NCBI GenBank assembly: GCA_021397835.1
Contig: JAJFZO010000902.1
Coordinates: forward strand, 654,001-718,000
Direction of reading: 5' to 3'
Source of the DNA: Moringa oleifera
Taxonomy: Eukaryota > Streptophyta > Magnoliopsida > Brassicales > Moringaceae
DNA: 64,000 bases
A program made the position numbers and the translations under genes. Shown here in pieces: positions 1 to 13,479 of the stretch (positions within the stretch are counted from its first letter, which is position 1; the number at the start of each line of letters is the position of its first letter). The notes beneath the pieces were generated by a model. The model worked only from the letters and a program-made list of their open reading frames with translations, ran no database searches and had not been told where the DNA came from.

Positions 1-998
1 GAGAAATAATTTAGCCCAAAAGCAAATTGAGTCATAGAAATTATTAGGTTTAATGAATAACTGTGCCTAAGAATTGGTTGGACTAAATAATTATTTGACA
101 TTAGGATTTAATTGAGTTTAATAAAAATTCAAATTCATACATATTTGGGCATGATAAATAAACTATATAAATGGGCCTAACTATTAATAGGGCAAATATT
201 AATTGGTTTAGCCAAATGTATAATTGAGATTAATAATTAATTAGACCTTATAATTTATTGGGTCTTATGATTAACTAAGTCTGACATTTGATTATGTTTA
301 AGAAATAATTAGGCTTAATAAAAAATTTAACTTAATAAATAATTGATCTCTATATATAATTAGGCTTAATAAAAAATTTAACTTAATAAATAATTGATCA
401 TTATATATAATTAGGCTTAAAAAATTAACTAGCCTAATAAATACTTTGGCCTAAGATTCAATTGAATCAAAAAATTAATTGATCCTAGCAATTAATTAAG
501 CTTAAAATTTAATTAGAATTGAGAATTAATTAGATCAAATATTTAATTATGCCTTATCTAAAATTGAGCTAAACATGACCAAATTAGTTAGGTTAACATT
601 AATGTGGCCTAAGATATAATTAGACCTAAAATTAATTTGATACAAAAAATTGAACTTGTGATATAACTAGGTTTAATATATAATTGGATTTATGATATTT
701 TGAATGAATTGTAATTAAATTGGACAAATAATGGAGCCTCATAATTAGTTAGACCAATCATTGATTAGGTTGAGTAACTAATTAGGTGTATCATGAATGA
801 ACCCTAAAAAAAAATTGGTCTTAGGAGCAAATTAAGCGTAATGAATGTTAATTAGGCCCAAAAAAACTAATTAGGCCTAATATATAAATTAAACTTAATA
901 ATTCATTTGGTTTTGCAATTCATTAAGATTCATAACTAATTGAGCATAAGATTTAAGTGGGCTTAATAAAAAATTCAACTTCACATATAATTGGACCA
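1..998 (+). repeat. 17-bp degenerate satellite, + orientation block
   Basis: The tract is made of loosely conserved 17-bp units such as gcctaataattaattga and acttaataaataattga. The clearest proof of the period is a recent tandem duplication, 310-360 and 361-411, of 51 bp = 3 x 17. No ORF is supported. Bases 540-998 form the satellite flank of the downstream LTR and are repeated, with the LTR, in inverted form after 35253 and directly at 43645-44018. Bases 1-60 recur almost unchanged at 4937-4996. No known satellite family is recognised. Confidence 0.85.
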
Positions 999-2073
999 TG
1001 TTTAATAAATAAGCATTACTTTTGTAGCATGATGTTAAAGCATCTTGAAACTTAGATGACTTAACTCATTTTATTTTATTTTTTGACTTGAACAAAAAAA
1101 GAAACTTAATTTGATTTGAAAATTTTATTTTATTTTTTAAATATGAAAAAAAGAAATGATAAGTTTATTTTACAAATTATTCCATCAAAATTCAGTTGAT
1201 AACTTTTTAATTGTGAAGATTTATTTATCATTCAAAAGTTTTAAGTAATATTATTTTATTTTGTTTATATTATTTCTTTTATATTTTATCATATATTACA
1301 ATATGTATTAAGAGTAAGTATCAAATAAACTGATATCGTATTTTGAAAGATCAGAATTAAGAATGAAAATGATGTAACTTTGCTGAAAAATTTATTTGAA
1401 GAGTACAAACACAAGTTTGAACAGATTTGAACGAAAATAAGGGATAAAAGTCTCCACTAAGTTTAATACCAAAGGGATACAAAAAATTACCACCCTAAGG
1501 ATAATAAACAAGGTACAGTACCTCATAACTCACAACTCAAAAGGATATAGATGAATACTACTCTAAGAGATACAAAGATATTTCTTGCCACTCAATGGCT
1601 CATAACCAAAGAGATACAAAGATATTTCTTGCCACTCAATGGCTCCTAACCAAAGAGATACAAAGATGAAATAGAGAACTCAAAGAGTTTCTGCAGTTAC
1701 AACTAAAGTCTAAGCTATCTTCTAAGTTTAAAGCATAAAAATAAATACCAGTGCATGGAACAATCCTTCATGCATTAGGATTTCAAAAATCATTAAGTTT
1801 TTGTTAAAAACTAAATTATTTAATACATTTATTTGACAAAAAAAGAAGTTAGTAGAGTGAAATAAATATCTCTTGAAGATTACTAAAGTGCATGCCAACT
1901 GTCCATTGCTAAAGAAACTTTTATAATTTCTTCTTTAGAAAATCTTCCAAGGTGCATGCCAATTGCCCATCACTAAAGAAGCTTTCACAATTTCTTTTTT
2001 AGAAAATCTTCTAAGGTGCATGCCATATAGCATCATGGGCTAAATGTGGTAATATAACCACTATTGTGTCTCA
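999..2073 (-). mobile_element. Ty3/gypsy LTR, minus orientation
   Basis: This non-satellite segment is shared with 34344-35252 (inverted), 44019-44975 (direct), and partially with 40797-41215 and 61171-61441. Read on the minus strand it follows an integrase C-terminal remnant directly, as a 3' LTR should. The minus-strand 5' end is placed at TGAGACACAA (2073) and the 3' end at ...TTAAACA (999), giving TG...CA-type termini and about 1.07 kb. A 44-bp unit beginning gagatacaaa is tandemly duplicated (1567-1610, 1611-1654), which the other LTR copies lack. The termini are inferred from conservation across copies, not from a target-site duplication. Confidence 0.7.
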
Positions 2074-2225
2074 AATGTCTCTCCCAGCATAATATGGACT
2101 TAAGTCAGCCATATTGAATGTTGGGAAAACTCCATAATCAGCTGGTAACTCAATATCACAAGCATTTTCACAAATCCTGCTAAGCACTTTGAATGGACCA
2201 CTTATTAAAATCATTGAATTGTTAG
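2074..2225 (-). pseudogene. Ty3/gypsy integrase C-terminal fragment
   Basis: Minus-strand translation gives a GPFKVLxRI...A.DIELPADYGVFPTFNMADLSPYYAG-like stretch, typical of the C-terminal domain at the end of gypsy pol (the family pattern is GPFKVL.RI..NAY.I.LP...). Only about 50 residues remain. The catalytic core is absent and the 5' side is cut abruptly at about 2225 against satellite. The same cut is seen in inverted copy 34205-34343, so both descend from one truncated element. Confidence 0.75.
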
Positions 2226-3620
2226 GCCAAACATAGATTCAATTATTTTTTGGGCTTAATTAATTCTAGATCTAATTGATATACATTAGATCTGATTAAT
2301 TAATAGCTGTAATTATTTATAGGTTCATTTATAATTTGGAAGTAATGTCTTAGTTTCAATTATATCTCTAAGTTCCAATTACTCTTAGGCTCATAATTAA
2401 GCTCACATACTGGGCCGATCATATATGAAGACCAGCTTTTTATTAGCCATAACTAGATAGCCCTATCTTAATCGAAATTAAATCTTAGGCCTAATTAATT
2501 ATTAGAGAATTAATTTTTAGACTATAATTGTTTACTAGGCTCAATTAAATTTTAGGTTTAATATTTTGTTCGGCTCAATTTTTTATTATATCTAGTTAAA
2601 TCTTAAAATTAATTAATTATTTATTTAGCCCAAGAGTTATTAGATCCAATTAATTATTCGACTTAATGACACATTGGGCCTAATAAATTATTAGGACCAT
2701 TTAGTTCTTACATATTAAATTTAATTTTTTATTAAGTCCAATTAAATCATAGTCTAATTAATTACTCTGTGTAATGAATTGTTTGATCTAATTAATTGGT
2801 AAGCTCAATCAATTTTATAGTTCGATTAATTTTTAGACCCCATATATATAAGCTAAGCTAAATTTTATAATTAGAGTCTGAGTACATCCTAAGCTCATCT
2901 GTTCATAAGTCCAATTATTTGTTGGGTTCATGAGGCTCAATTAGAGTTAAATTTAATTAATTATTAGGTCAATTTAAATTTTAAGCATAATTATGTATTA
3001 AGCTCAATTATTGGGTTCATTTCATTCTTAGGTTCAACTATATATTATGCTCAATTATTTGATAAAATTAATTATTATTTGCTTAATATTTCATTAAGTC
3101 TAATCAAATCTTAGGCTCAACAATTCCTTGGCACAACTAAATATATAGCTTAATTTGAGATAACATTTATTGGATTGAATAATTATCATTAATAGCCCTG
3201 TTATTAGTAGGCCTAATTATCTATTAGGCTAAGTTATATCTATAAGACCTAATAATACTCCAATTATTATTTGAGTCCAATTGTTTCTTAAATCCAATTT
3301 ATTCTTAAGTCCAACTATTTTTTAGAATTGCTTACTCCAATTAACTAGTAGGTGCAATTATATCTTAAATCTAATAAACTATTGGGTCTAATTATATTTA
3401 AGACTACTTATATATTAAGTCTATTCTATTTTAGGCCTGATAATTTATTAAACTTAATTATTTATTAAGACCAATTAGATAGTAAGCCCAATTTTTTTAA
3501 TTAGGCCTAATTAAATCTTTAACCTAACGAATTGTTAGTACAATTATTTTCAGACTTAACTGCATCTTAGTGCTAACTATTTATTAGGCCCATTTCATAT
3601 CTATCCATGTTTATATTTGA
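2226..3620 (-). repeat. 17-bp degenerate satellite, - orientation block
   Basis: The same 17-bp monomer reads here as its complement (ttaggctcaattaatta-type units). The block begins exactly at the truncated integrase tail and flips to + at about 3620. Bases 2226-3440 belong to inverted-repeat arm 1. No coding potential is supported. Confidence 0.8.
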
Positions 3621-4996
3621 GCATTATAACTAACCGGTCCTAAGACATAATTGGATTTGAGATTTTATTGAACTTAGGAATTAATAACAAAATAATTAGT
3701 TAGATTTAATAATTAATTATGTTAAAAATTTAATTGTGAATAAGAATTAAATAGGTTTAAGATTTGATTGGCTGTAACATGCATGAACCCATTGGGCTTG
3801 CAAAAAATAAGTGGATCCAAATATAATTTAATTGAAGATATAACTAAGCATAATAATTAATTGAATCAAACAATTATTTGGGCTTGACATATTGATTGGC
3901 ACAAAATTTAGTTAGATATAACATTTAATTAAAACTAACAGTTAGTAAGATCTAGCAATTTATTTAGTGTTATTAATTAGGCCTAATAATTGATTAGATC
4001 TAATAAAAAAATTAAATTTACTATATAATTTGACCTAATGAATAACTGTTTGATATCTAATTGAGTTTAATAATTAATTATACCTAAAAATTAACTAGCC
4101 TTTATAATTTAATGAAGTTAAGACTTAATTGTGTCTAAGAATTAGTTAGGTTTATGATTTAATTGATCTTATAAAAAATAGGCTTAACATGTAATTGGAC
4201 CTAAGAAATAGTCAAGCTGAAGATATGATTGATCGTATAACTGGCCCAAGATATTACTGGGCATATGATATAATTACCTCCTAACAAATTAATTAAACCT
4301 AAAGAATTGGGCATATGATATAAATAGCCCCTTTATATTATTGAGCCAACGATGTAATGGCCTAAATATATTTGGACTTGAGATATAACTTGATTCATAA
4401 AAAAAATTGACCTAATATATGATTAGACCTAATATGTATTAATCTAAGATATAATTGCGTCTAATAAGTAATTGAGCCTAGTATTTATTGAGTAAAATAA
4501 TTAATTATGCATATCACTCATGAACCCAAGAATTAATTGCGCTTGGTTCAAATTAGCCTTGACTATGTTAATTGTGTCTAATATTTAATTAGACCTGACA
4601 ATTCATTAGGTTTAATAATCAATTGAGCCGAGACTTAAAAGATTTAGTTTGATATATAATTGGACTATTTTTAAATAATTGAACTTAATGTAAAAATGGT
4701 ATACATAACAAAATAAGCCTAATAAATAATTAGACATAAAATTAAATTAGGTCTAATAATTAATTGAGTTAAAAATTTAATTATGTTTAAGTGTCAAATG
4801 GGCCTAACTCTTAGAATAATTAAATTTAACTTAAGATATAAAATAAACCTTATAAATAATTCAGCTCGATAGGTAATTAAGCCTAATAATTAATAATAGC
4901 GCCTAAGATATAATTGAATCTAAAATGCATGAAGTTGAGAAATAATTTAGCTCAAAAAGAAATTGATTCATAGAAATTATTAGGTTTAATGAATAA
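3621..4996 (+). repeat. 17-bp degenerate satellite, + orientation block
   Basis: Units read as RCCTAAKAWTTAATTGR on this strand. The block includes the recurrent marker with CATGCATG followed by aaccca at 3778-3791. The last 60 bases (4937-4996) repeat window bases 1-60 with about four mismatches, and orientation reverses immediately afterwards, so this end is a rearrangement junction. Confidence 0.8.
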
Positions 4997-6490
4997 TTAT
5001 TTATTAGGCTTATTTTATTTTTTACCAAATTATATATTAAGCTAAATTATCTATAAATTTCACTCATATATTAAGCTTTGTTTTTTATTCAGCCTAATGA
5101 AGTCATCGGCCCAGTTACTTATTAGGACCATTGAATTGTCACGCTTAATTAATTTTTTGGCCTAATTACATCTTACACCAAATAATTATTGGGGACAATT
5201 AATTCATAAACCCAATTAATATATGGCAAATCCAATTCATTTTTAGACCTAACTAGTACTTAGATTCAAGCATGATATGCCTGATTAACTATTGCTATTA
5301 GTTACTTGTAGGGCTCAATTATACCTGATATTAAATTATAATTTAAGAATAATTATATCTTAAGCCCAATTATAACTTATGTCTAATCGTTCATGGGACC
5401 AATTATTTGTTGGGCTCATTCACCTAAGCTTATTTGGGCATGATTATATCTTAGGTCTAATTATATATGAGGCTTAATTATTTTACTCGTTTTATTTTAC
5501 AATAAATTATATACTAATACCATTTAATTTATTAAATCCGACTATATCTTAAGACTAATTTTTTATTAAATCAAATTAAATTTTAGGCTTAACTGAATTT
5601 TGGATACAATTAAATCTGAGACTTAATTAATTATTAGTTTTATTTAATTGTTAGGGATCATTAAATCTTAAGTCAATTAGTTATTAAGATTAGTTAATTG
5701 TTACGCTCAATTCATTAATAGATTCAACTAATTGTTAGACTCAATTTCATATTAACCCAATTATATCTTAATTGAATTAATTTCTTAGACCTAATTATAG
5801 ATTAAGGTTAATTTTTTATTAGATCGATTTAATTATTAAAACCATTGAATTGTTAGGCCCCGTGAACTATTGGATCCAAATAGCTTTTAGACTTGATTAC
5901 ACAATATAGGCCAAATTAATTCTGAAACCTAATTAATACATATTATGCCGAATTCATTCTCAAGACTAAATATTTTTTGGGTTCATGTAAATTAATTATT
6001 GAACCAAACTATTTATAAGACCCATTTATACTTTAGGAACAACTATGTTTTATACTCAATAATATCTTAGCTCTAATTTGTTCCTAGACCTAACTATTTT
6101 GTAAGCTCATACATGTTAGACATAACTAATAATTGTGACCAATTATATCTTAAACTTAATTAACTATCTTGCCTGATTATATTTTAGGTTGAATTACATG
6201 TTAAGCTTATTTGGTTCTAAGTATATATATTACACCCAACAACTGATTAGACTCAATTATATATTAAGTGTAATTTTTATTAGCCCCAATCAAATTTTAA
6301 ACCTAACTAATTCCTACTATAGTTAAATTTTAAGTTCAATTAATTGTTAGATCCAATTGATTGTTTGGTCAAATCAATTATATCTTAGGCCTAATGCATT
6401 TCTAAGCCCAATTATTTCTTGGGTTCATATATGATGGGCCTAATAATAATTAGATCTAATAAATCTTATACTTAATTATATCTTGGACAA
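4997..6490 (-). repeat. 17-bp degenerate satellite, - orientation block
   Basis: The block starts at a sharp orientation flip. About 5480-6490 is repeated in the same orientation at about 9580-10555, on the other side of the AT-rich composite 6491-9215. No gene is seen. Confidence 0.8.
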
Positions 6491-9215
6491 ACGCACACAA
6501 TGTCCTCTTATGTAAATGATGATAAGATAGTAGTTATTTATTCTATTGTCATAATGATAAAAATTATTATTATAGTATCATAGCATAGGAAATAATTAAT
6601 TTCATTTATGATAGTAATTTTGATCACGTTTAAAGTATTATTTTTCAGTATCAAATTAAATTAACCAAGTCAATAGTGAATTTTTATTTGAAGTAAAAAG
6701 AGTTAAGTGTTACTTTAATAAATGTATATGGATACTTGAAGATTTTTTCAACTTGGTTTAAAATGTTCTTTATAGAAATGAAATCAACTAAAACAAAAAT
6801 GAAAATGTGACACATAAACTAGATACATTATCAAAATTTTAATTTGGTAAAGTCCTATTGCAAATTAATTTATGTAGTATGTAGACAAAATAGATACATT
6901 GTCAAAATTTTGATCTGGTAAACTTAAGAATAACTCAACAAACAATTAATGTAGTCCAAACAAATGTAGTGTATATATATTATGCAACAAATTATTATAC
7001 TTGACAAACCTCTCAAAAAATAAAATTCAACTTGTCTCAATTCAAGTAACATTAACTACGTTAGCATGCACAATAACAATGATGCATTTTTAAATCTACT
7101 CAACATCCAATCCAATAAAATTTAATGATAGTCCTTCAATGATAAAACCATCAAACTACTGTACTACAGAAATCTTGTATGTGTTATTCTCTATAATCTA
7201 AAAAAAAATGAGTATTTTTTATTATTATTATCATGCATGTATAAATTACTATTTACTATTGCATCTCATTAATAGGAATTTATCAATTTTTATCATATAT
7301 TGATAAATAACTATTCTATATAAGTCAACATTGAATGTAAATATTCACCAACAATGTACAATGCACACATAGCTATAGTTACATAACTCAATTTCTTCAA
7401 CATCCAATCCAATAAATTTTAATGATAGTCCTTTAATGATCAATTCAATGATAAAGCCATCAAATTAGTGTGCTGCAGAAATCTTGTATGTGTTATTCTC
7501 TCTCATCTATGGAAAAAATGAGTATTTTTTATTATTGTCATGCGTGCATAAATTACTATTTACTATTGTATCTCATTAATAGAAATCTATTAATTTTTAT
7601 CACATATTGATAAATAACTATTCCATACACGTCAACATTGAACATAAAAATATCCACCAATAATATACAATATTCCTCTATCAATTTCTTCAATGAACCT
7701 AATAATACTTTCATACACAAATCACTAACCACGTTTACAAATTACTATCAAACTTTTAAAAATTATTATTACACAAAAACTCTTTTAACCATCTCACTAT
7801 GTATACAATACATATATATGTAAGCTATGCAAACTACTATGCAATGCACATATCACTATGGTCAAATAAGCAAAAAAAAAATATTAAAGCAAAAAAATCA
7901 ATATTTATACTAAGAGCAAAATCAATCTATTAGAAAATAAAATTATAATATAATCAGATTTGTAAACAAAATTTAGCTTAAATTACCACAAAATAAGGAA
8001 ACAAATTAGTGCAAAAAGAAAACAAATCAAAACAAAATAAGAAAACAAATCTATACAAAATACAAAAAACATATTAATACAAAGTAAGAAAATAAATCAG
8101 TATCAAATAAAAAATTAAATTAAAATGAAATAAAAAATAAGATAATTATAAATCAAGATTAATAAATAAATCAAGATAGTAGAAAATAAATCAACTAAAT
8201 TCCTTAATATTTTTCTTACCTTGTCAAACATATCCTATTCATTGTCAACAGTTCAAATTAGTGACTATTGCTATATTTAACAACATAATAATAAAATATA
8301 ACAACATAAAAATTAGTATCTATCAAGACTATCTTGTGCTCAATATGACAACAAAAAATGCACACATTACTATGTTTAAATAAACTAAAATATTAAAAAA
8401 TTAATAATTTATAGTTAAAGTAAAATCAATCCACTAAGGGATAAATTTATAATATAGTTTATTTTATAAATAAAATTTAACTCAAATTAACACAAAATAA
8501 GGAAACAAATCTATACAAAATAAAAAAATAAATCAGCATAAAATAAGAAACAAGATAATAAAAATAAATCCAGATAGTATATAAATTAAGTCAATAGTGA
8601 ATTTTTATTGAAGTAAAAAATTAAATGTCACTTCAGTAAAAAATGTATACAGATACTTGAAAGAGTCATTGTGTTTGTTTCAACTTGATTTAAAATGTTT
8701 TATACAAAAATGAAATCAACTAAAATAAAAACGAAAGTGTGACACATAAAATAAATACATTGTCAAACTCTTAATTTGGTCTATTCAAGAATAACTCAAC
8801 AACTAATTAATGTAGTTCAAACAAATACAATATATATATTATGCAACAAATGATCATACTTGAAAACCCCTCTAAGATCAAAGTTTAACTTGTCACAATT
8901 CAAGTGACATCAATCGTTCTAGCATGTATAGTCACAATAATGCATTTTCAAATTTACTCAATATTTGACTCAGTGAAATTTAATGATAGTTCTTCGATAT
9001 TCAATGATATAACCATCAAACTACTATGATACAGAAATCTCATACGTGTTATTCTTTATAATCTGTGAAAAAAATAAGTACTTTTCATTTATGTTATGCA
9101 TGCATGAATCACTATTCATTATTACATTTCACTAATAGAAATCATATATTTCTATCACATATTGGTAAATAACTATTATATATGAGTTAATATTGAACGT
9201 AAAAATCCATTCAAT
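6491..9215 (+). repeat. AT-rich non-satellite composite repeat of unknown class
   Basis: This stretch lacks the 17-bp monomer. It contains direct repeats 6665-7320 and 8583-9215 (each about 0.65 kb, with shared words such as aagtcaatagtgaattttta), a further copy of the distal part at 7395-7650, and duplicated A-rich blocks 7840-8180 and 8345-8580 built of roughly 22-24 bp units with acaaaataagg/aaacaaat. An inverted copy of about 7850-9215 lies at 41336-42765. The two 0.65-kb direct repeats could be LTR-like arms of a non-autonomous element, but I see no primer-binding site, PPT or coding remnant. The small ORF at 7638-7823 is AT-rich noise. Confidence 0.65.
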
Positions 9216-12200
9216 TATATCTAGAACCCATTTAGTTATTAGTCCAAATTATATTTTAGGGTCAATTCTTAGTTAGGCCCATTTCATTTTTAGACTCAAT
9301 TATATATTAAGTCTAATTATGTATTAAGTCTGATTGTCTAACTAATTATTAGACACAACTAAATCTTTAGCACTAGTAATTGTAACTTAATATCAATTAA
9401 TTGGTATGCTAATTAAATTTTAGGTCCAATAATCATCATGCTCAATTATATCTTAACCCAATTATTTGTTAGGCTAAGTTCAATTATAACCTAAGTCTAA
9501 TTCATTCGTAAGACCAATTATTTATTAGGTTCATGCTCGTTTGGCCTGATTAAAAATTGAGTCTAGTTATATCTTTAGACTAATTATTTTTTAACCTATT
9601 TCACCTTACATGATTTATGTATCAATACCAATTATTTTGTTGAGCCAATTATATCTTAAAATTAATTTTTTTTATTTGATAAAATGAAATTTTATGTCTA
9701 ACTAATTCTTAAACACAATTAAATCTTAGGATTAAATAATTATTAAGTTCAACTAATTGTTAGGCTTAATTTCATCTTAAACCCAACTATTTATTAGGCT
9801 TATTTCATTGTTAAGCTCACTTACATTTCATTAAATTAATTTATTGGACCCATTACACATTAAGCTTAACTTTTTATTAAACCTGATTAATTATGAAGTT
9901 CATTGAATTGTTAGATCTGATTAATTTTTGGGCTTTACTACATGGTAGTTTCAATTATTTTTTAGGCGCAATTAATTCTTGGACTTAATTAATGTACATT
10001 AGGTCAAATTATTATTAGGCTCAGTTATTTCATGAGTTCATATACTATAGGTCCAATTAATAATTGGGCCATAGTCAATGATAGAACCAATTAATAGGCG
10101 TAATTATTTATAAGGCCTATTTATAATTTGGAAACAATTATGTTTTATGCCCGATTATGTCTTAGCTCTAATTTGTTCTTTGGCCCATTATTTTTTGAGC
10201 CCATGCATGTTAGGGCTCCTTATATCTTAGACCTAACTAATTATACTTTAGGGTAAATTATTTATTAAGCTCATTTGGTTTTTAGCCTAATTATAAATTA
10301 AGTCCAATAATTGATTATGTCGAATTATATATTAACCCTAATTTTTATTAGATCCTAACAAATCCTAAGCAAACTAATTCTAAGCTACAGTTAAATGTTA
10401 GATCTAATTAATTATTATATCTAATTAATTATTAAGTCCTATCAGTTATATCTTAGAACTAATTGATTCTTAAGTCCAATTATTTCTTAGGTTCATGCTT
10501 GATGGCCGTAGTAATTATTAGATCCAATAAATATTTCTTACAATTATATATTGGGCTATTGCAAACTAGAGCTAGTTATTGTCTAATTAAATTAATTTTT
10601 TGGCCCAAATTATATCACAAGTCCAATAATATTCATCTTATTATATTGTAAACTCATCATATACTCAAACTTTTAGGCCTAATTAAATTTGAGGCTCTAT
10701 TAATAGAAGTTTTAGTTATAAATTGAATTATTTCTTAGGCTCATGTATGTTAACCTAGCTAATTAGGTCTAAATAATTAATAGGTCCAATTATATTTTTC
10801 AACCCACGTATTTCTTGCGCCTAGTTATATAGTAAGCCAAATTTTTGATAAGGTCAAATTAAATCTTATGTCAAATTTATTCTCGGGCATAATTAAATCT
10901 TAGGTCAATTAATCATTAGGCCAATTTTGTTTAAAAGCCTAAATATATGTCAAGGCCAATAGTTTATTATATCCAATTAAATCTTAAATCAAATTAATTA
11001 TTAGGCCCAAAAAATTGATAAACCCAATTAATTGTTAATTTTTATCACTTGCTTGACCAATTACATATTAGATCCAAGTAATTTTTAGGCTCAATTAATA
11101 AATATTAGGACAAATAAGTCATCATGTCAATTAATTATTATATCCAATTTATCTTATATTCCATTATAATTTTGCTCTATTTATATCTTACACTTAATTC
11201 AACTATAGTCTCAATTATGTGTTGGATTCATGCACGCTACGCCAAACCCAATCTTAGACTCAGTTATATTTTAAGCCAATTATTTATTTTCTCGTTTCGT
11301 TCCAAGACTCAACTATAGATTAAACCTAACAAGATGTTAAGCTTGATTCTATATCAAGCCCAATTTTTTGTTAGGTTCATTAAAATCGTAAACCCAATTA
11401 ATTCTAAGTGATATTAACATCTTGGGCCCCATTAATTATTATGCTCAACTAATTGTTAGGCCATTAATTGTTAGATTTAGTTATATCTCAAGTCCTATCA
11501 TATATCTTAGACCCATTTCATTATTAGTCTTACATATATTTTAGACCTTATAATTTATTAGGTCTAAATTTTTAAGTGCAATTTTAGACTTAATTAGATA
11601 TTAGACCCAACTAATTCTTAGATTGAATTAAATCTTAGTTGCGATTAATTGTTAGACTCAACTAATTGTTACCCAAATTATTTGCTAAGTCCATTTAGTT
11701 ATTAAGCTTAATTACACCAAAGGTCTAATATTTTATTAAGCTCAATATTTTTTAATATTTAATTGAATCCGAGTCTCGATTAATCATGGGTCAAACAAAT
11801 TGTTAGACCATTAAGAATTGTCACTCCAATTACATATTAAGTTTAATTATTTATTACAGTCATTGCATTTTGAGGCCTAATATATTATATTAAGCTCTTC
11901 TTAATTACACTGAATTAAATCTTAAGCTGAATCAAATTATTTGGCGTAATGAATCGATTGGTCCAATAACTGTTGGACTTAGTTATATATTAAGCCTAAT
12001 TATTTTTATGATCCACTTAATTTTTAGGCTCAATTTACTACTAGGTTGAATTATTTCCCAATTTGCTCTTATTTCTTATGCCTAATTACATATGAAGTCT
12101 AATTTTTTGAAGCCCAATTAAATTTTAAGCCCAACTAGTTCTTAGACATAACTAAATCTTAGGTTTTAGTGATTCTCAATGATAATTAAATCTTGGGCTC

Positions 12201-13479
12201 CATTAATTCTTACTCCTACTTAATTGTTAGGCCTAATTAATTGTTAGGTCCTTAGTCATTAGAATCAATTACATCTCACACAAAATTTTATATCTTAGAC
12301 CAAGTTTGTTGTAATATATTTTAGTTATATCTTAAGTCCTCTAATTCATTATAAGGTCTAATTATCTATTGGGCTAAGGTATTTACAAAGCAATTACATC
12401 TCAAGTCCAATTATAATTTGAATCTAATTATGTCTTAAGCCCAGTTTGTTCTTAGGTCCATCAAATGTAATTATTTATTAAAATCAATTATATATTAAGT
12501 ATAATTTTCTATTTGACCTAAATAAATGTGAGGTCCAACTAATTCTTAGGTGCAATGAAATTCTAAGTCTAATTAATTGTTAGGCTCAACTACGTCTTAG
12601 GCTTAATTATTTAGTAGGCTTATTTTTATATAAAATTCAATTAAATATTAAACCAATCTAATTTTTTGGTACAGTAAAATTTTAGTCCAATTTTTTGAAG
12701 CCCAACTAATTCTTAGACATAATTAAATCTAAATCTCAATTAATTATTGAATCTGATTAAATTGTTATTCTCAATTAAATCTTGGACCCAATCATTTATT
12801 AGGCCAATTTAATTGACATACCTCATTTGAGGATAATTACTTATTATATCAAATTATATATTGAGCCTAATTTTTTTTTCAATTCAATCGAATCTTAGAC
12901 TTAGTTAATTTATTAGGCCCCATGAATTGCTAGACTGAAGTAATTGTTAACTATATATTTGTTTTAATTAAGTAATCCAATTAATTCTTGAGACTAATTA
13001 ATAAATATTAGTGCTAATTAGTAATCATGTCTAATTAATTATTATGTACAATTTATCTTAAGTTCAATTGTCATTTGGATTCGATTATATGTGACTTTGT
13101 TCCCTAATAGCTCAATTTATGTATTAGATTCATGCATGCTCTGCTCAACTAATTCGTGAACACAATTATAGTTTTGGTCCAATTATTTATTAATCCGATT
13201 TTACTCATAGATCTAATTGCAAATTAAACCCAATTAAATACTGAGTGTAATTTATAATGTGTTAAGCCCAACTCACTAAAATCTTAGGCGTTAGTTATTC
13301 TCAATGACAATTAAATCTTGGGCTCAATTAATTGTTAAACCTAATTAATTACATCTCACGTAAAATTCAATATCTTAGACCAAGTTTATTGTAATATATT
13401 TTAGTTATATCTTAAGCCCTCTTATTTATTATTAGGTCTAATTATCTATTGGGGGGAGTTATATATATAGAGATCAATT
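9216..13479 (-). repeat. 17-bp degenerate satellite, - orientation, with ~1.1 kb internal duplication
   Basis: This is a long, uninterrupted minus-sense satellite tract. It contains the second copy (9580-10555) of 5480-6490. A nearby direct duplication, 12145-12375 with 13285-13455, shares rare words such as agaccaagttt and ttgtaatatattttag about 1.1 kb apart, which indicates a higher-order unit above the 17-bp monomer. Bases 9216-9365 also match the inverted copy at 41216-41335. Short ORFs here (for example 10463-10651 and 11124-11318) are satellite read in frame. Confidence 0.8.

Larger units (their letters stand above)
540..3440 (+). repeat. Arm 1 of a large dispersed inverted repeat
   Basis: The reverse complement of this stretch matches 32115-35560 segment by segment: satellite flank 540-998 with 35253-35560; LTR plus integrase tail 999-2225 with 34205-35252; satellite 2226-3180 with about 33110-34204; and 3180-3440 with 32115-32385. 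Arm 2 carries about 0.7 kb of extra satellite (32386-33100) not seen here. The arms are about 29 kb apart. The matched blocks were found by direct reading of shared rare words; percent identity was not computed. Confidence 0.8.
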
